A stretch of 64,000 nucleotides of DNA, taken from positions 41,059,185 through 41,123,184 of the forward strand of contig JALGQZ010000003.1 in the NCBI GenBank assembly GCA_023105745.1, given 5' to 3'. Every line of letters begins with the position of its first letter. The stretch's first letter is position 1. A program made the translations under genes and the position numbers. A model generated the notes under the pieces. It was not told the origin of the DNA. It saw nothing but the letters and a program-made list of their open reading frames with translations, and ran no database searches. The stretch comes from Austropuccinia psidii. Taxonomy: Eukaryota; Basidiomycota; Pucciniomycetes; Pucciniales; Sphaerophragmiaceae. Positions 11,274 to 23,552 of this stretch are shown in pieces.

Positions 11274-12853
11274 CATTTATGGCTAAACCTCCTTGATAGC
11301 TTATCAGCCTTATTTATATCTTTCTCAAGTAGCCATGCATCCTCTTGAGGTGGGATTCTGTACCTTAAAAGGTATTCCCTTTCTTATTTGTTTCTTGTCC
11401 CCCTTCATTTTAGGAATCTCACAATTTTCTTTTCTTTACCTTCTTCTAGAGGAAGAATTGTAAGCTGTGGTTTATTTCTTAGGGAAAATAATTCCTTACA
11501 GCTTGAGCTGTAAGGTTTTATTAGACTTTCAGGAAAATTTGGGTGTTTGTTAATTAATTCACCTGTTAATTCTAGTTCCACCGAATTAGAGCCATGTACT
11601 TATTGTATCATGATGGGTCCTGCAATGGATTATTTCCATTTATTTAGGCCTTTGATGTTACTAAAGCTTATGGCTGATACTAAGACCAAGTATCCTACTT
11701 CAAAATTGGGTGGCTTATGAATTTTGTCCCATATTTCTTTTGAATAAATCTGTTTAATGATGTCTTTCTTTCTCAAGAATTAACTTAAAGCCACTTCTTA
11801 TTGGATGTAGATCCACTCATTCCTTTTTGAGAGTGTCATAATAGGAAGTCTTGGATTCAAACATTTTCCCAACATTTCTGGTGTTTTTGAAATTGAATAA
11901 TGAATTGATGCTTTATATTCCAGCTCAACAGCTGGTATTAAGGTACACCAATCATGGGTAAAGCCATCAGAGTCTTTGAAGTCTAGGCCATAAGCAGATA
12001 ATACTCTGATTATGTCTTCTAAATTTTGTATCATTCTTTCCAATAAACCATCAGTTTGAGGCTGGTAAGCTGTTGAGAATGATAATTTTGTTCCAAACAA
12101 GGTATGGACATTTGTCTATAATGCTTAAGTGAATTCGGGATCTCTATCACTTATGATATTTAGGAATAAGCCTGTATTGCTAATTCCTCTATTTAATATC
12201 ATTATGGCTGTTTCAATAGCTGTGTCATCTTTATTACATGGTAAGAAAATTGGGGTTTTGCTTTACCTGTAAGCTGATACTAGGCATGCATTAAAACTCC
12301 TGTCTCCTCCTGCAGGTAAGGCTGTTACCCAATACATGTGAGCTATTTCCCATGGGGATTTTGGTTCTTGCATTTGGATACTCATTCCAAATCTCTTTCC
12401 TGTGCCTCTCTTTTCTTTTTGACCTCTGTCACAGGCTTTAAAGTACTCTGCAACATCCTTTCTCCCACACTTTCTATTTTCCTATCTTCTGAGAGATATC
12501 CAGATACAACACTATCATGACATTCACGTAGTATAGTGTTTATGAGAGTCCTTTATGTAAAGGCCATAACACATGTTTATTTAGTCCTATGATAAAGAAT
12601 TCTATCAGGGAGGTGGAAGCTTCCTCCATCATATTCTCTTTTCCAAACTTCATCTACTTTGGAAAATAAAGATGGGTCTTTGAAATCCTTCATTAATAAT
12701 TTGAAAGACATATGGAACTTCTTGTGGATCTGATAGCTTTCTTTCCCCTGATTCAATATTTCTGTGCCAATTTCTGTAACACCTATCCCTTCTATTTGAT
12801 GTTCTTTGTGTGGTACCCATGCTAGCATTTTTGGTGTATTTGCTAAAGCCCAT
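11274..12853 (-). pseudogene. C: integrase and C-terminal chromodomain-like tail, broken
   Basis: Read right to left: the linker/zinc-binding end of integrase (12853-12577), then the catalytic core (12100-11798: GTKLSFSTAYQPQTDGLLERMIQN with the DDE glutamate, and GFTHDWCTLIPAVEL), then a decayed GPY/F-like region. It ends with a tail reading IPPQEDAWLLEKDINKADKL near 11360-11290, the same position as the chromodomain-like tails of A (DKDKWLAEDAI) and D2. Frames change repeatedly. In an intact element this enzyme inserts the cDNA into chromatin. Confidence 0.75.
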
Positions 12854-14024
12854 CTGCCTTTTTATGAATATTTCCAGATTTATGAGCTATAGTTGTATTT
12901 CCTCTATATTGTTGGATACCAATCTGCCATCTCAGTATATGTCTTTTTCATGTATTCATGTTTAATGAAGAGCTTACAGAATTACAGTTCTTGATGACAT
13001 GAAACACTATTCCATAAAAGTAATAGTGTAATTTTTCTACAGCCCACACTAGGCAAAGGCATTCCATTTGGCTTGCTTCATATCTTTCTTCTGTTGGATT
13101 AATCTGTCTTGAAATGACAAAAATTAGTCCTTCAACAGGGTTATCATTAATTATTTGTTTCTGATGTACTGAAGCACCTAGTCCTTCTACAAAATAATCA
13201 ATTTACAGTTGGAAAGGTTGTTTACAAACTGGCATTAGAAGAAATGCGGAATTTCTGAGGGATTTTTTTAATTCCCCATATGTTTTAACCCTTTCTTCAG
13301 TCATTTTACAGGCTGTCTGTTGATCAAAAGTTTTACACAAGGATTTTGCAATATTCTGTCTGTAATATCCAGAAAACTATAGAAATGATTGCATTTCTTT
13401 CTTCTTTTTGGGAACTGGTTTTGGTAGTACTACTGCTACTTTGTTTTTATCTATGCCCAAACTCAATCCAGATACAACATGTACCAGTGATTTTAGTTCA
13501 CTATATGAAAAATGACATTTTTTAAAGATATTTTCATATTCACTTAAAATATCTTTTGGAAGACTCTTTCTTTTTTTTTAATGATTTTCCCAAGTTTCTG
13601 AGCAATATATGATATCATCAATTTAGATTATTAAACATCCTTCTGATAATTCTTTAGGGAATATGGTATTCATCATTCTTTGATAAGGGGAAGGGGGATT
13701 TTTTATACCAAATAGAATCCTTGCCTATTCATATATGCCACGATGGACTACTATCCTTAGAAGCTTTCTGGAATTTTTTGTTAAGACGTTGTGGTGAAAA
13801 CCCTTTACAGCATCCATGACTGTAATGAACCTGATGTTAATGTCTCATGGATTATGGATATTGAATACCTTTCAGGGATAGTATAGGTACTTGGAGCTCT
13901 AACCTCCCCTACCATCATTGATTCACCATTATGCCAAGTTATAATAACAGGTGTAGTGACTTATACCTGTTCATTATGTCCTACTTTCCCTACCATGCTT
14001 AGGTTCATTAATTCTTGAATGTGG
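12854..14024 (-). pseudogene. C: RNase H and reverse transcriptase C-terminal half, broken
   Basis: RNase H homology covers about 12900-13250. The polymerase box lies near 13590-13625, where the minus strand reads IIxIDDIIYCSETWEN with a stop codon in place of the Tyr of YIDD. Upstream, the fingers and palm continue to 14024, where element B interrupts the gene. The remaining reverse transcriptase sequence continues at 34520. No long frame survives. Confidence 0.75.
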
Positions 14025-14029
14025 ACCTC
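14025..14029. repeat. Target-site duplication of element B, left copy (ACCTC)
   Basis: ACCTC directly before the B 5' LTR, repeated at 34515-34519 directly after the B 3' LTR, 20.5 kb away. Confidence 0.9.
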
Positions 14030-15497
14030 TGCCACAACCATGGCAATTCACCCTCTTGGACCTCACTATGGTATATCCATGCCATATCCATAATCATTGG
14101 CCAAATTGGCCATTTCATCTTTTTTGGCCTTTTATGGTCACTTCACCATCTGGGCCCGACTTGGCCCCTTCATCATCATCAGGTGTTTCCTGGACAGGTT
14201 GTGCTTTTGGGCAGTCTTTAGTATTTTTCAGTCAACAGGGAAAATACAGCCCAAAAGCCTGTATTTGGCTTTTTAAGCTTAAAATACAGATTTGCGCATT
14301 TTTGCTGTATTAGGAATTTTAGGCCATTTTCCCATGTAATATGGGAGAGATGCCCAAATGGCCATATTAGGTCATTTGGGGCCTAATTGAAAAATTTTCA
14401 CATTTTCCACAAATACAATTTTAAAGCTGTATTAGCTGTATTTGGCCAAAAACCCAAAAATGGACAAATCACCCAAAAGAAACTTTGTCACCTATGAAGC
14501 CACCAAAACACATTTTTCACTCTTATCCTCCTGGCATCAATCCAAAAGGCCTTTAGCCAATTTCACCCTCCAATAACCAAAAGTGCCATAAATGTTGTTA
14601 TACACCATTGTGCAAATTTTTTCACCAGAAATCCAATGGCGCCAATATCAAATGGTTATTTCAATTTTTTATCAGGTCATCAAGGCATCACATCATACAG
14701 AGGCTTCATCAAGGCTCAAGGACAAGTTTCAATCTCAAATGCCAATGATGCCATCAAGCAATTATTGGTTATTCTCATTCACAGTATTCCTCCAAGGGAA
14801 TAGTAGAAATACATTCTCAAGGGAAATTGAAGAGGAAGTTCCAAAACAATTTGCCAAGGGTCAGTGCTCCATAAATACACGTTGGCAACCGCATTCATTC
14901 AATACAGTCTGGATTCATAATGACCTTTATTTCATTCATACAACATGGGAATTTTATTCAACCCAGTTCATTTATTAATCTGGCAAGATATACACTTCAT
15001 CAAGCAGTGAAATACGGCTTCATGGATTCAATACAGACAAGATGTCAGCCTGAAGGAGTCAACCTCTCAGCTTTTCACATATACCAGTCTCCTTTGACCC
15101 TGGGGGGATTTCCCCCCAGTTATTTAATATGTTTTGATTGTATATTATCTTTATTTTCTTTTCATTCTGTTAAGTGAATACTGATATTATCAAGTCAGTC
15201 ATTTAGCACCTTTTTTGTTTCTTTATTTGCCTGTCAATGGATATTTGGTGGTCATATCCTTACAAAATCCATTGTTAATTTTGGCAGGTTGAACAAGTGA
15301 TTAAGGATATACTTGGTTGGCTCTTTGGCCATTTAGCTTCTCTTTCCTCTTATTGCTTCTCATTTTTGTACCTGCATATTTCTTAGAGGAATTCAATTCT
15401 TTTATTTTATTTTCTTTATTCTTTGGAGTCTTCGAAGTGAGCTTCCTGATTTCTGAGTGCCAGGCCAATCTTGTATTCGACTAGAGCCCCTGTGACA
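14030..15497 (+). repeat. B 5' LTR
   Basis: 1468 bp, TGCCACAACCATGG...CCCTGTGACA. It matches 22600-23552 joined to 33919-34514 along its whole length. The first two bases are TG, and the expected TGTCATAACC start is slightly mutated. Confidence 0.9.
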
Positions 15498-16662
15498 TTA
15501 TATTAATTAACTTATACTTTCTTTTCATTCTGTTAATTCTTTCTTTATAATTTCATTCACTCATTTCATTGAAATTATGACTCTCTAATGCTTATGAACT
15601 TTATGATTCCTTGTCACCTCTCAATTTTCTCCCATTCATTCTTCATTTTGAAAATTTAAAGCTGACCCAATTTTAGTTTTTGTTTCTTTCTTTAATCTTT
15701 TTTACAAATCACAGAATTCATTTCATTCATTATTCAAGGTTTCATTTGAAACTTGATTGTCAAATTGCTTATCAAAATTCATTCAGACAAATTCTTCACA
15801 TCAACATTCATATTGATTCATTCTCCAAGAGTTTCATTTTATAAAGAAGAACTCCCTTTATTTGATTTGATTGGTTAATTTGACATAATTGATATTGACT
15901 TCCAGAAAATTTATTGACCTGAATATTTCATTGATTTTGCTGATTTTTTACATCAAGAATTTTGACATTGTGGTATGCCATATCATATCAGCTTAATAAA
16001 ATTTTTTTTTGAGGGGAGTGAAAAGTAGAAGTACCCCTATGGGTAGCTTCTGTTGGAAACAAAAGAAAAGGATATTTGTCCCAGTTGGTAAGGTGATGCC
16101 TTGTGTCAAGGAAATTGGCCATGTCATTGGTTTGAGCAAAATTGAAGGCATAAAGAAAAAAAATATTTAAAAAAAAAAAAAATTAAACAATGTCAAAATT
16201 TTGGAAAATCCTTTTAAAGTTTGGAAAATACCTGAAACCCTCCATGAAATAAAATAAGGTTTCAACCCACAAATTGGCCTCAAAAAAAATCAAAAAATCC
16301 TAAATTCAAGACAGCGGAACAAGGATACATTTACAGATTACATAAGCAGGAAGGAGTTAAGAAAGTATTAGTAATCAGATTACTTAATTAGTAATACTTA
16401 GGGAGTTAAGGGATACAGGTACCATGGAGGATTAGTCAGCAATTCTAAGGATTAGTAATAAAGCTCAAATAAGCACCAACAAAAATACCTCAAATTAGTA
16501 AGCAACCCAACAAATGACATCATCAACCAAATAAATGATGCAATGATTTACATAAATGACATCATTTAGGTGGGACCACCAGAAAAGAATTTTCTCAGCC
16601 AAAAGAAACTGAAAGATTCCAAGTCCCTCTTTTTGAACACCTCCCATGGAGAGCCCAAAAAT

Positions 16663-16671
16663 TATAAATAG
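16663..16671 (+). promoter_or_regulatory. TATA-like box in B leader
   Basis: TATAAATAG, a good core-promoter match, 1.3 kb upstream of gag and outside the LTR. No other promoter evidence. Confidence 0.3.
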
Positions 16672-16790
16672 AGGGCCTCTCCCCCCAAATTTTTCCTCTT
16701 TCCCTCATGTATTTTATCCCCCCAAAAGTGGAAAGTGGATTTAAATTCATCCCTGACTATCAGGTTAACTAGTCTAAAAAATATATGATT

Positions 16791-16826
16791 CTATTATATA
16801 AAGGATAAAAAGGCCTTATATAATAG
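16791..16826 (+). repeat. Hairpin repeat, copy 1
   Basis: Self-complementary sequence CTATTATATAAAGG ... CCTTATATAATAG with a short A-rich loop. The 35-bp core 16793-16827 is repeated exactly at 16920-16954. Confidence 0.75.
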
Positions 16827-16919
16827 TATTATAATAATAAAAAAGTCTTAAAATAAAGAATCAGTCTTATAAAAGAAAGAGTCTTATAGAAAAAAGAGAA
16901 AACCTTATAATAGAACTTT

Positions 16920-16954
16920 ATTATATAAAGGATAAAAAGGCCTTATATAATAGT
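16920..16954 (+). repeat. Hairpin repeat, copy 2
   Basis: Exact 35-bp copy of 16793-16827, 127 bp downstream, able to form the same stem-loop. Confidence 0.75.
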
Positions 16955-17961
16955 CTATTGAGCTTGAAACAAATAAAATAGTATTTTAAAAGGAATTTCA
17001 CCTTATTATAAGCAATCAAATATTTGAAGAAGGAAAAGAAAGGTAATTTAGCTATTTTTTTAAGGAGTTAATATTATTATTTAGTTTCATAAAGTCATAC
17101 TTTAGTCACTACAAGGACATTTATAAATTATAAAAGAAAAATACCTATTATAGCAATAAATTAGTGCTATCTTGTGAAAAAAGAAAGAATTATTATCAAA
17201 TTAGGTTATCAAAGAGTGGCTATTAAATAGTCTGGTTATATCAGAATTTCATTTCATAAAAAATCATAAATCATATAAAAAAAATTGTTTGATTGTTTGT
17301 TTAGTATTATTATTAGCCTAGTGTCTCCAGATTATATTGAATTATTGTTGTAGTAGTATTTTGTGTGATTGGTGAGAGTTTTTTTTTTCTGGTTAATTAA
17401 ATAGTGTTATATTTAAAAGGTTAAATAGACATTTTGAGATCAAGCAAAGTCTGACAGAGTCTGTTGAATACACTTTTCTGAATTAGCCACCATCAACAAA
17501 TAAATTGATTGTGAACTCAAGATAAGATAATTCAGCATTTTTCAGGAAGGGCAGTTCAGATTATTCTGACACACAAGCAGATCAAGGGTTACAAGCTTGA
17601 GCAGCAATTCAAAACTGTTTTCTTGTAATTTCCCCTTCCAGGTCCTGCCTCATTCTATCCCACACAAGAGGAGTTCCCACAACATAAATTGATTTTTCTT
17701 CAAGAATTCATTTGATTTATTGATTTTTGCAAGATTTTGATTTTGATTTATTTGAAATATTGATTCATAGACTTGAAGATTTAATTTTGACATGTGATTG
17801 ATTGATTTACCTCAATATTTTACTTTGATTCATTGATTCTTTTTCAAGACATTGATTTTTATCTTGATTTTGCCTTGAAGTCTCCTGTTGATTTGCTTCA
17901 AGCATTTCATCTTCAATATTTATGACTTTTATTAATTTCATTTCATTTTATTTCTGAAATC

Positions 17962-19131
17962 ATGCCTGTGCAACATTCCTCTCCCGCAAGAAAGACAAGA
18001 TCTCAGGCCAGAGCTCAGGCTGTTCTCACTCCAACTCCAAGTTCTCCTCTTGACAGAACCCCAGCAGTTCCTCAACTGAGGGCCCAATTAGAAAGAAGAC
18101 CCATTTTGGAAGGAGCAGCACCATCCATCCAGGAAGGAAGAGGGCCAAGAAGATCCATTTCATTCTCAGGAGTGGTAGGTGCATTTCCAGGACTTTCAAA
18201 GACCACTTACAAAGGTCCTGGTGAAGATGGTGAAAAGGAGGAGTAGAATTCTGTGAAAGAGGAAGGGTCTGATGGTACTGAAGGTGTTCCCGCTCCTGTG
18301 GGGGAATCCCAAGGTACTTGAGGGCCAACTCTATCCCAGTATAATCAGCCTTTCTCTAATCAGTCTGAACCATCATTATTGGCCATCATTCAGAAAATGA
18401 CTCATATCATGGCCAATTTTCAAGAAGCTTCATATTCTGAAGCATCAAGACCACCAGCCCTCAAGACCCCATTTATGAAGGAACCAGAATGCTTTGATGG
18501 GACTCAGCCCTTCAAAGTTAGAAGCTTCATTCAGTATTGTCAATTAATATTTCATAATGATCTGGCAAATTTCTCTCAAGACAGAAAGAAAGTTCTCCAT
18601 GCCACCTCATTTCTCATTGGCAGGGCTGAAAAATGAATTGATCCTTATATTTTCAACCTCACCAATCAAGATCGAAATCACCTTCTCAATTAATGTAATT
18701 TGTTTGAATCACAACTATTTACTTTGTTTGGGGACCCAAATGAAGTCAGAAAAGCTGAAGCAGAGTTGGATTCTTTAAGAATGAAAGAAGGTGGGCATGT
18801 ATCATTATACATTTCTGATTGAAGAAGTTTGGTCTCAAGAATTGGAGATTGGGGTGAAATAGATCTCATCCATCATTTCAGGAAGGGATTGCCATCCAGG
18901 ATTTTGGATCAATTTACCTGCCATCCTTCAAGACTTAATGGATATTACCCTGGAGCTGGGTACCAAATGAATGAATATTTCAAATTGATGAATTCTGAAA
19001 AGGAAAGAAGAATCAACGAGGGTTTATGTACCTATTGTGGTGGGAAGCATAGTCTTGAATCTTGTTTCAAAAGACCCCAAAACAAGCTTTCCCAACTGTC
19101 AGGCAAATTTCCCACCCAGGGAAAAGCCTGA
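17962..19131 (+). pseudogene. B gag, broken
   Basis: Starts at ATG 17962 (MPVQHSSPARKTRSQARAQ). In-frame stops include 18244-18246 and one after GRAEK at 18636. The retrotransposon gag domain is clear (MKEPECFDGTQPFKVRSFIQ, RKKVLHATSFLIGRA, LFGDPNEVRKAEAELDSLR, IHHFRKGLPSRILDQF). A stretch of linker looks deleted after about 18950. The nucleocapsid knuckle CTYCGGKHSLESC (C-x2-C-x3-H-x4-C) lies near 19027-19065. In an intact element this would form the particle. Family call is strong; function is lost. Confidence 0.9.
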
Positions 19132-19269
19132 GTGAAGATAATGTTGTGTTCAATGGTCTTCACTGTTTTTCATTCAGAGCACAATTGTGCATTCTGAGTA
19201 CTGGTGTCAAGAATTCTCTCTAATTCTTTGCTTTTACTTCTCTTTCTTATCTTTTTTTCTATCTTCTCC

Positions 19270-21836
19270 AAAAATGATTTGTGTGGTTCATATGAACTGC
19301 TCAGAATCAACAATGGTGATTAACATTTGAAAGAATTTAGAACTAAATATGGTGGTTATTAGTTCTTGGTTATGCCATTTGGGCCCACCAATGCTCCTGC
19401 CTCTTTTCAAAATCTTGTCAATTATATTTTTTCTGATCTTCTTGATATTTATGTTGTGGTTTGTTTGGATGACATTATGGTCTTCTCCAAATCTGACAAA
19501 GAACATGTCACTCATGTGTCCATTATTCTTTCCAGGCTCAGAGCCAATACCCTCTTTGCTAAGGCCTCCAAGTGCCTATTTCATGTTTCTAGTGTAGAGT
19601 ATTTAGATTTATTGCTTCTTCTGCAGGCCTGAAGATGGACCAAGAAAAAGTCCAGAAATTTCACAATTGGCCACCTCCAAATAGCCTCAAGTCTCTTCAA
19701 TCATTCCTTGGCTTTGCCAACTTTTACTGCGGTTTCATCAAGAATTATTCAAAGAAGATTAGTTCACTCACAGGTTTCCTCAATAAATATTCCCATTTTA
19801 CCTCAAACAAGTAAGCTCTTAGACAGTTTCATCAACTCAAACAGGCTTTCACCATTGCTCCAATCCTTTCTCACTTTAATCCTTCTCTACCCACCATTGT
19901 ATAGACTGATGCTTCTGATGATGCCTTGGGTGCTGTACTGAGTCAGGTCTCTGACTCAGGAAAACATCCCATTGCATTTGATAGTTGCAAGCTTCTTCCA
20001 TAAGAGCTCAACTATGAGATTCATGACAAGGAACTCATTGGCATAGTATGGGCTCTCAAGTGCTGGAGAGCTTTTCTGCTTTCACTTTCTTCCCCCTTTG
20101 AGGTTATCACAAATCATAATTCACTTCAATATTTCATGTCTTCAAGGATTCTTACTTGCTGTCAAGTCCACAACGCTGAATTTCATTATGAATTACACTT
20201 TTCAATCCCTTACTGCCCTGGCCGCTTGGTTACCCTTCCAGATGCATTGTCATGTTGGGACAACACTTACCCAGAGAGGGGAAACATTTCATCAGCAAGA
20301 ATTCAATTAATTATCAAAAAATAATCAAGCAAGATGTAATTCAAGCCTCAAAATTCTTTGCAGTAAAGGTAAATTCATTTTCAAATTTTAGTGATTCAAT
20401 TGAGAAGGAATTATGGAAAAATTCTCAATATAGAAGTATTCTTCAAGATTTGGGTAAAGGTAAGTCTGTTCAAGATTATTCTGTTGATTCCTATTTCCAA
20501 CTTCTCCTGTTCAAAGAGTGGGTGGTGGTTCCAAATGACCCCACAATTCAGCTCAGCATACTTCAAAGGAGGCATGAATATCCTCTAGCTGGACACCCTG
20601 GCCAATAGAAAACTCTCAAACTTGTCAAGTGGGATTTTCACTGGTCTGGAATGAATCAATTTATCAAGTATTATGTATCATCCTGTCAACAGTTCTCAAG
20701 AAAAAAAACATTTATCACAAGAAGTTTGGACCCCTCAAACCTCTTCCAATTCCAAATGGTCCTTGGATTTGTCTTTCAATGGACTTCATCACTCAATTGC
20801 CACTGTCCAATTCTTTTGAATCAATCCTTGCCATAGTGGACAGATTCTCAAAAATGGCAGTTTTTATTGCAACAATGTTTTCAATATCTTCGTTGTATTT
20901 GGCCCATTTATTCATCAAGAATATATTTTCAAAGAATGGCCTTCCTTAAAGCATTGTTAGAGATAGAGGTTCTCTTTTTGTTTCTTCCTTTTGGACCAAT
21001 CTTTGTCAGAAGCTCAAGATTTCAAGAGATCTGTCAACTTCTTACCATCCAGAAACTGATGGACAGACAGAAAGGGTAAATCAGATATTAGAACAGTACT
21101 TTTGGATGTATTTCAGTTATCATCAAGATTATTGGGACACCTGCCTCCCTCTGGCTGAATTTGCCTACAATAACTCTGACCACTCTTTAACAAAACAATC
21201 ACCATTTTTCACTGTTTATGGAGAAGATCCTCATTTTGACTCAGTTCAAATTATTCAAGATACTCCTTCTGAAAATTTAGATAAAAAAATCCAATCAGTA
21301 CAGCAAGATGTCAAGAGAGAACTTGAAGTCGCCATAAACAGGTCTAAGAGGTATGCAGATAAAAGTAGAGCAAGTGCACCTCTCTTCAATCCTGGTGACA
21401 TTGTATGTATTTCTTCCAAGAAAATCAAATCAACTAGACCTACCAGAAAACTGTCTGAAAGATGGTTGGGTCCTTTTCCAATCTTGAAGAAAGTCAGCAC
21501 TCATCCCTACCATCTCAATGGAAGTCCATCCACCCAGTCTTCCATATTTCACTCTTGGAACCAGTCAAGACATCAACAATACCAAATTGGCATCAAGAAC
21601 CTCCTCCTCCAATAATCATTGAAGAAGAAGAGGAATAGGAAGTCTCTCAAATACTGGACTCAAAGCTCAAGAGAGGAAGATTATGGTATCTGGTTGAATG
21701 GAAAGGTTTCAGTCAAGACCCAGGAAGATCAACTTGGGAACCAACTGAAAATGTCAAGAATTGTCCTGAACTGGTTAAGAATTTTCATTATTTATATTGT
21801 GAAAAGCCAGGACCCAATTATTCAAGAGCTTGATCA
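19270..21836 (+). pseudogene. B pol: partial RT, RNase H, integrase, chromodomain
   Basis: Protease and the N-terminal third of reverse transcriptase are missing between 19131 and 19270. Order seen: RT palm (MPFGPTNAPASFQN; VCLDDIMVFSKS, so CLDD instead of YLDD, near 19450), RNase H about 19890-20250 (TDASDD and HDKELIGIVWAL present, third acidic site changed to TNHNSL), integrase zinc region 20530-20720 (GHPGQ, SSCQQFSRKK with the last Cys replaced by Phe), integrase core (SMDFITQLP; DRGSLFVSSFW; HPETDGQTERVNQ, DDE residues kept), a GPY/F-like module (ERWLGPFPILKKV), and a chromodomain at the end. A stop after GLP near 20948 and frameshifts break it. Confidence 0.9.
21639..21833 (+). other. 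Chromodomain at the B pol C-terminus
   Basis: 65 codons including the TGA stop, out of frame with the preceding open segment. It reads EVSQILDSKLKRGRLWYLVE, then WKGFSQDPGRSTWEP, the classic chromodomain core with its aromatic residues. In chromoviruses this domain tethers integrase to modified histones. A frameshift separates it from integrase. Confidence 0.85.
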
Positions 21837-22585
21837 TTTATGGTTCTTGGTGGGGAGAGGAATTACCAAACATAAGTCCCACTCCTGGTATGCACCTTTA
21901 GAGGTATTCTACTCTATTGTTGTAAGCATCACCTTGGCCACTCTGTGAGCACTCTGCAATTGTTGTACACAGATCTTTGGCCTGGGTTTCAACATCAATT
22001 CCAAAATTATGGCCATTTTCACTTAGGCAAATGGACCATTCCTTTTCTCAATTTCCTTCCAAGTCTTCCAATTACAGTTAATTCCTTCAGAAAATGTTGT
22101 TTTTTTTATGGCACTGGCAGGAGTGGTAACTACTGAAAGTAAGTTCCTCTCCTGTTGTGCACTTTCCTTAGGGGTCCCCAATATTTCAAAACATCACCTT
22201 GGCCACTCTGTGAGCACCTGGAATCAAATCTTCTTTTTCAGGTCCTTGGCCAATTCAACTCAATTGTCAACATCTTTGATAAAGATTGGAGCTTCCTCAA
22301 AATTAATTTCTCTTTATTTCCTTTTTCTTTTGATATTTTCATTTTAATTCCTTTATTTTGAAATTTCTTTTATCATGTCAAGAATCATCATTCATTTTCA
22401 AAATCACATCAATGATGAAGCCAATGTAAAAATAAGATCAAGAAAGTCCCATATAATATGCCAAATTCTTAATATCAGTTCCAAATTATTTACCTTAATA
22501 ATTCCTTTTTAATCCCTCTCTCAAAATCTTTTCAATAGCCTCAACAGGCTTCAACTTGTATTGGTTGTCAGGAGCCCACCATTTC
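21834..22585 (+). other. B 3' untranslated region
   Basis: Between the pol stop and the polypurine tract. No convincing ORF. It contains two similar short stretches (CACCTTGGCCACTCTGTGAGCAC near 21930 and 22195), a partial internal duplication. Confidence 0.6.
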
Positions 22586-22599
22586 AAGGTGGGGGGTAC
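22586..22599 (+). promoter_or_regulatory. Polypurine tract of element B
   Basis: AAGGTGGGGGGTAC immediately before the 3' LTR start TGTCATAACC. This is the expected plus-strand primer site. Confidence 0.75.
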
Positions 22600-23552
22600 T
22601 GTCATAACCATGGCAATTCACCCTCTTGGAACTTAATATGGCATATTCATGCCATATCCAATTTATGGCAATTTTGCCATATCCATAATCATTGGCCGAA
22701 TTGGCCATGTCATATTTTTTGGCCTTTTATGGTCACTGCAACATCTGGGTCCAGCTTGGCCCCTTCATTATCATCAGGCATTTCCTGGCCAGGCTTTGCT
22801 TTTGGGCAGTCTTTAGTATTTTCCAGTCAACAGGGAAAATACAGCCCAAAAGCCTATATTTGGCTTTTTAAGCTTAAAAGACAAATTTGTGAATTTTTCC
22901 TGTATTAGCCATTTTAGGCCATTTTCTCATGTAATATGGGAAATATGCCCAAATGTTCATATTAGGTCATTTGGGGCTTAATTGCAAGATTTGCACATTT
23001 TGTGCACTTTTTCACATTTTGTGGATTTCTGCGCACTTTGTGCATTTTTTGCCCACTTTGCGCAAATACAGCTTTAAAGCTGTATTAGCTGTATTAGGAC
23101 AAAAACCCAAAAATGGCAAAATTACTCAAAAGACACTTTTTCAACTCTGAAGCCACCAAAACCCATTATCACTCTTATCCTCTTGCCATCAATCCAAAAG
23201 ACCTTTGGCCACTTTTGCCCTCAAATAACCAAAAGTGCCATAAATGGTGTTATACACCATTATGCATATTGTTTCACCAGCAATCCAATGGCGCCAATAT
23301 AAAGTTGTTATTGTAATCTTTTATCAGGTCATCAAGGCATCACGTCATCCAGAGTATTCATCAAGGGTCAAGGACAGGTGTCAATCTCAAATACCAATTA
23401 TGCCATCAAGCAATCATTGGTTATTCTCTTTCACAGTATCCCTTCAAGGGAATACTGGAAATACATTCTCAAGGGATATTCAAGAGGCAGTTTCAAAACA
23501 ATTTGCCAAGGGTCATTCCTCCATAAATCCACCTTGGCACCCACTTTCATTA
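22600..23552 (+). repeat. B 3' LTR, left segment
   Basis: First 953 bp of the 3' LTR, matching 14030 onward. It ends with CATTA (23548-23552), the target site used by element A. Confidence 0.9.

Larger units (their letters stand above)
10887..14024 (-). mobile_element. Gypsy element C, left part (3' pol)
   Basis: 3' half of a decayed minus-strand Gypsy element; its 5' half resumes at 34520 after element B. The two edges join inside reverse transcriptase, and ACCTC is present on both sides of B. Pol ends near 11274 with a chromodomain-like tail. I cannot define its 3' LTR. Confidence 0.8.
15498..17961 (+). other. B 5' leader (2.46 kb, no ORF)
   Basis: AT-rich, non-coding stretch between the 5' LTR and the gag start. 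I see no TGG-type primer-binding site next to the LTR. It holds an internal TATA-like box at 16663-16671 and two identical hairpin-forming 35-mers. It is longer than a typical Gypsy leader, so it may include foreign sequence I cannot delimit. Confidence 0.6.

Noticed and set aside
14056..14313. Open frame at the start of the B LTR (also at 22561-22908)
   Set aside because: Both lie in homologous LTR sequence and differ in length and frame continuity; no domain seen.
16791..16954. CRISPR-like repeat array
   Set aside because: Only two copies, self-complementary and AT-rich, in a eukaryotic retrotransposon leader.
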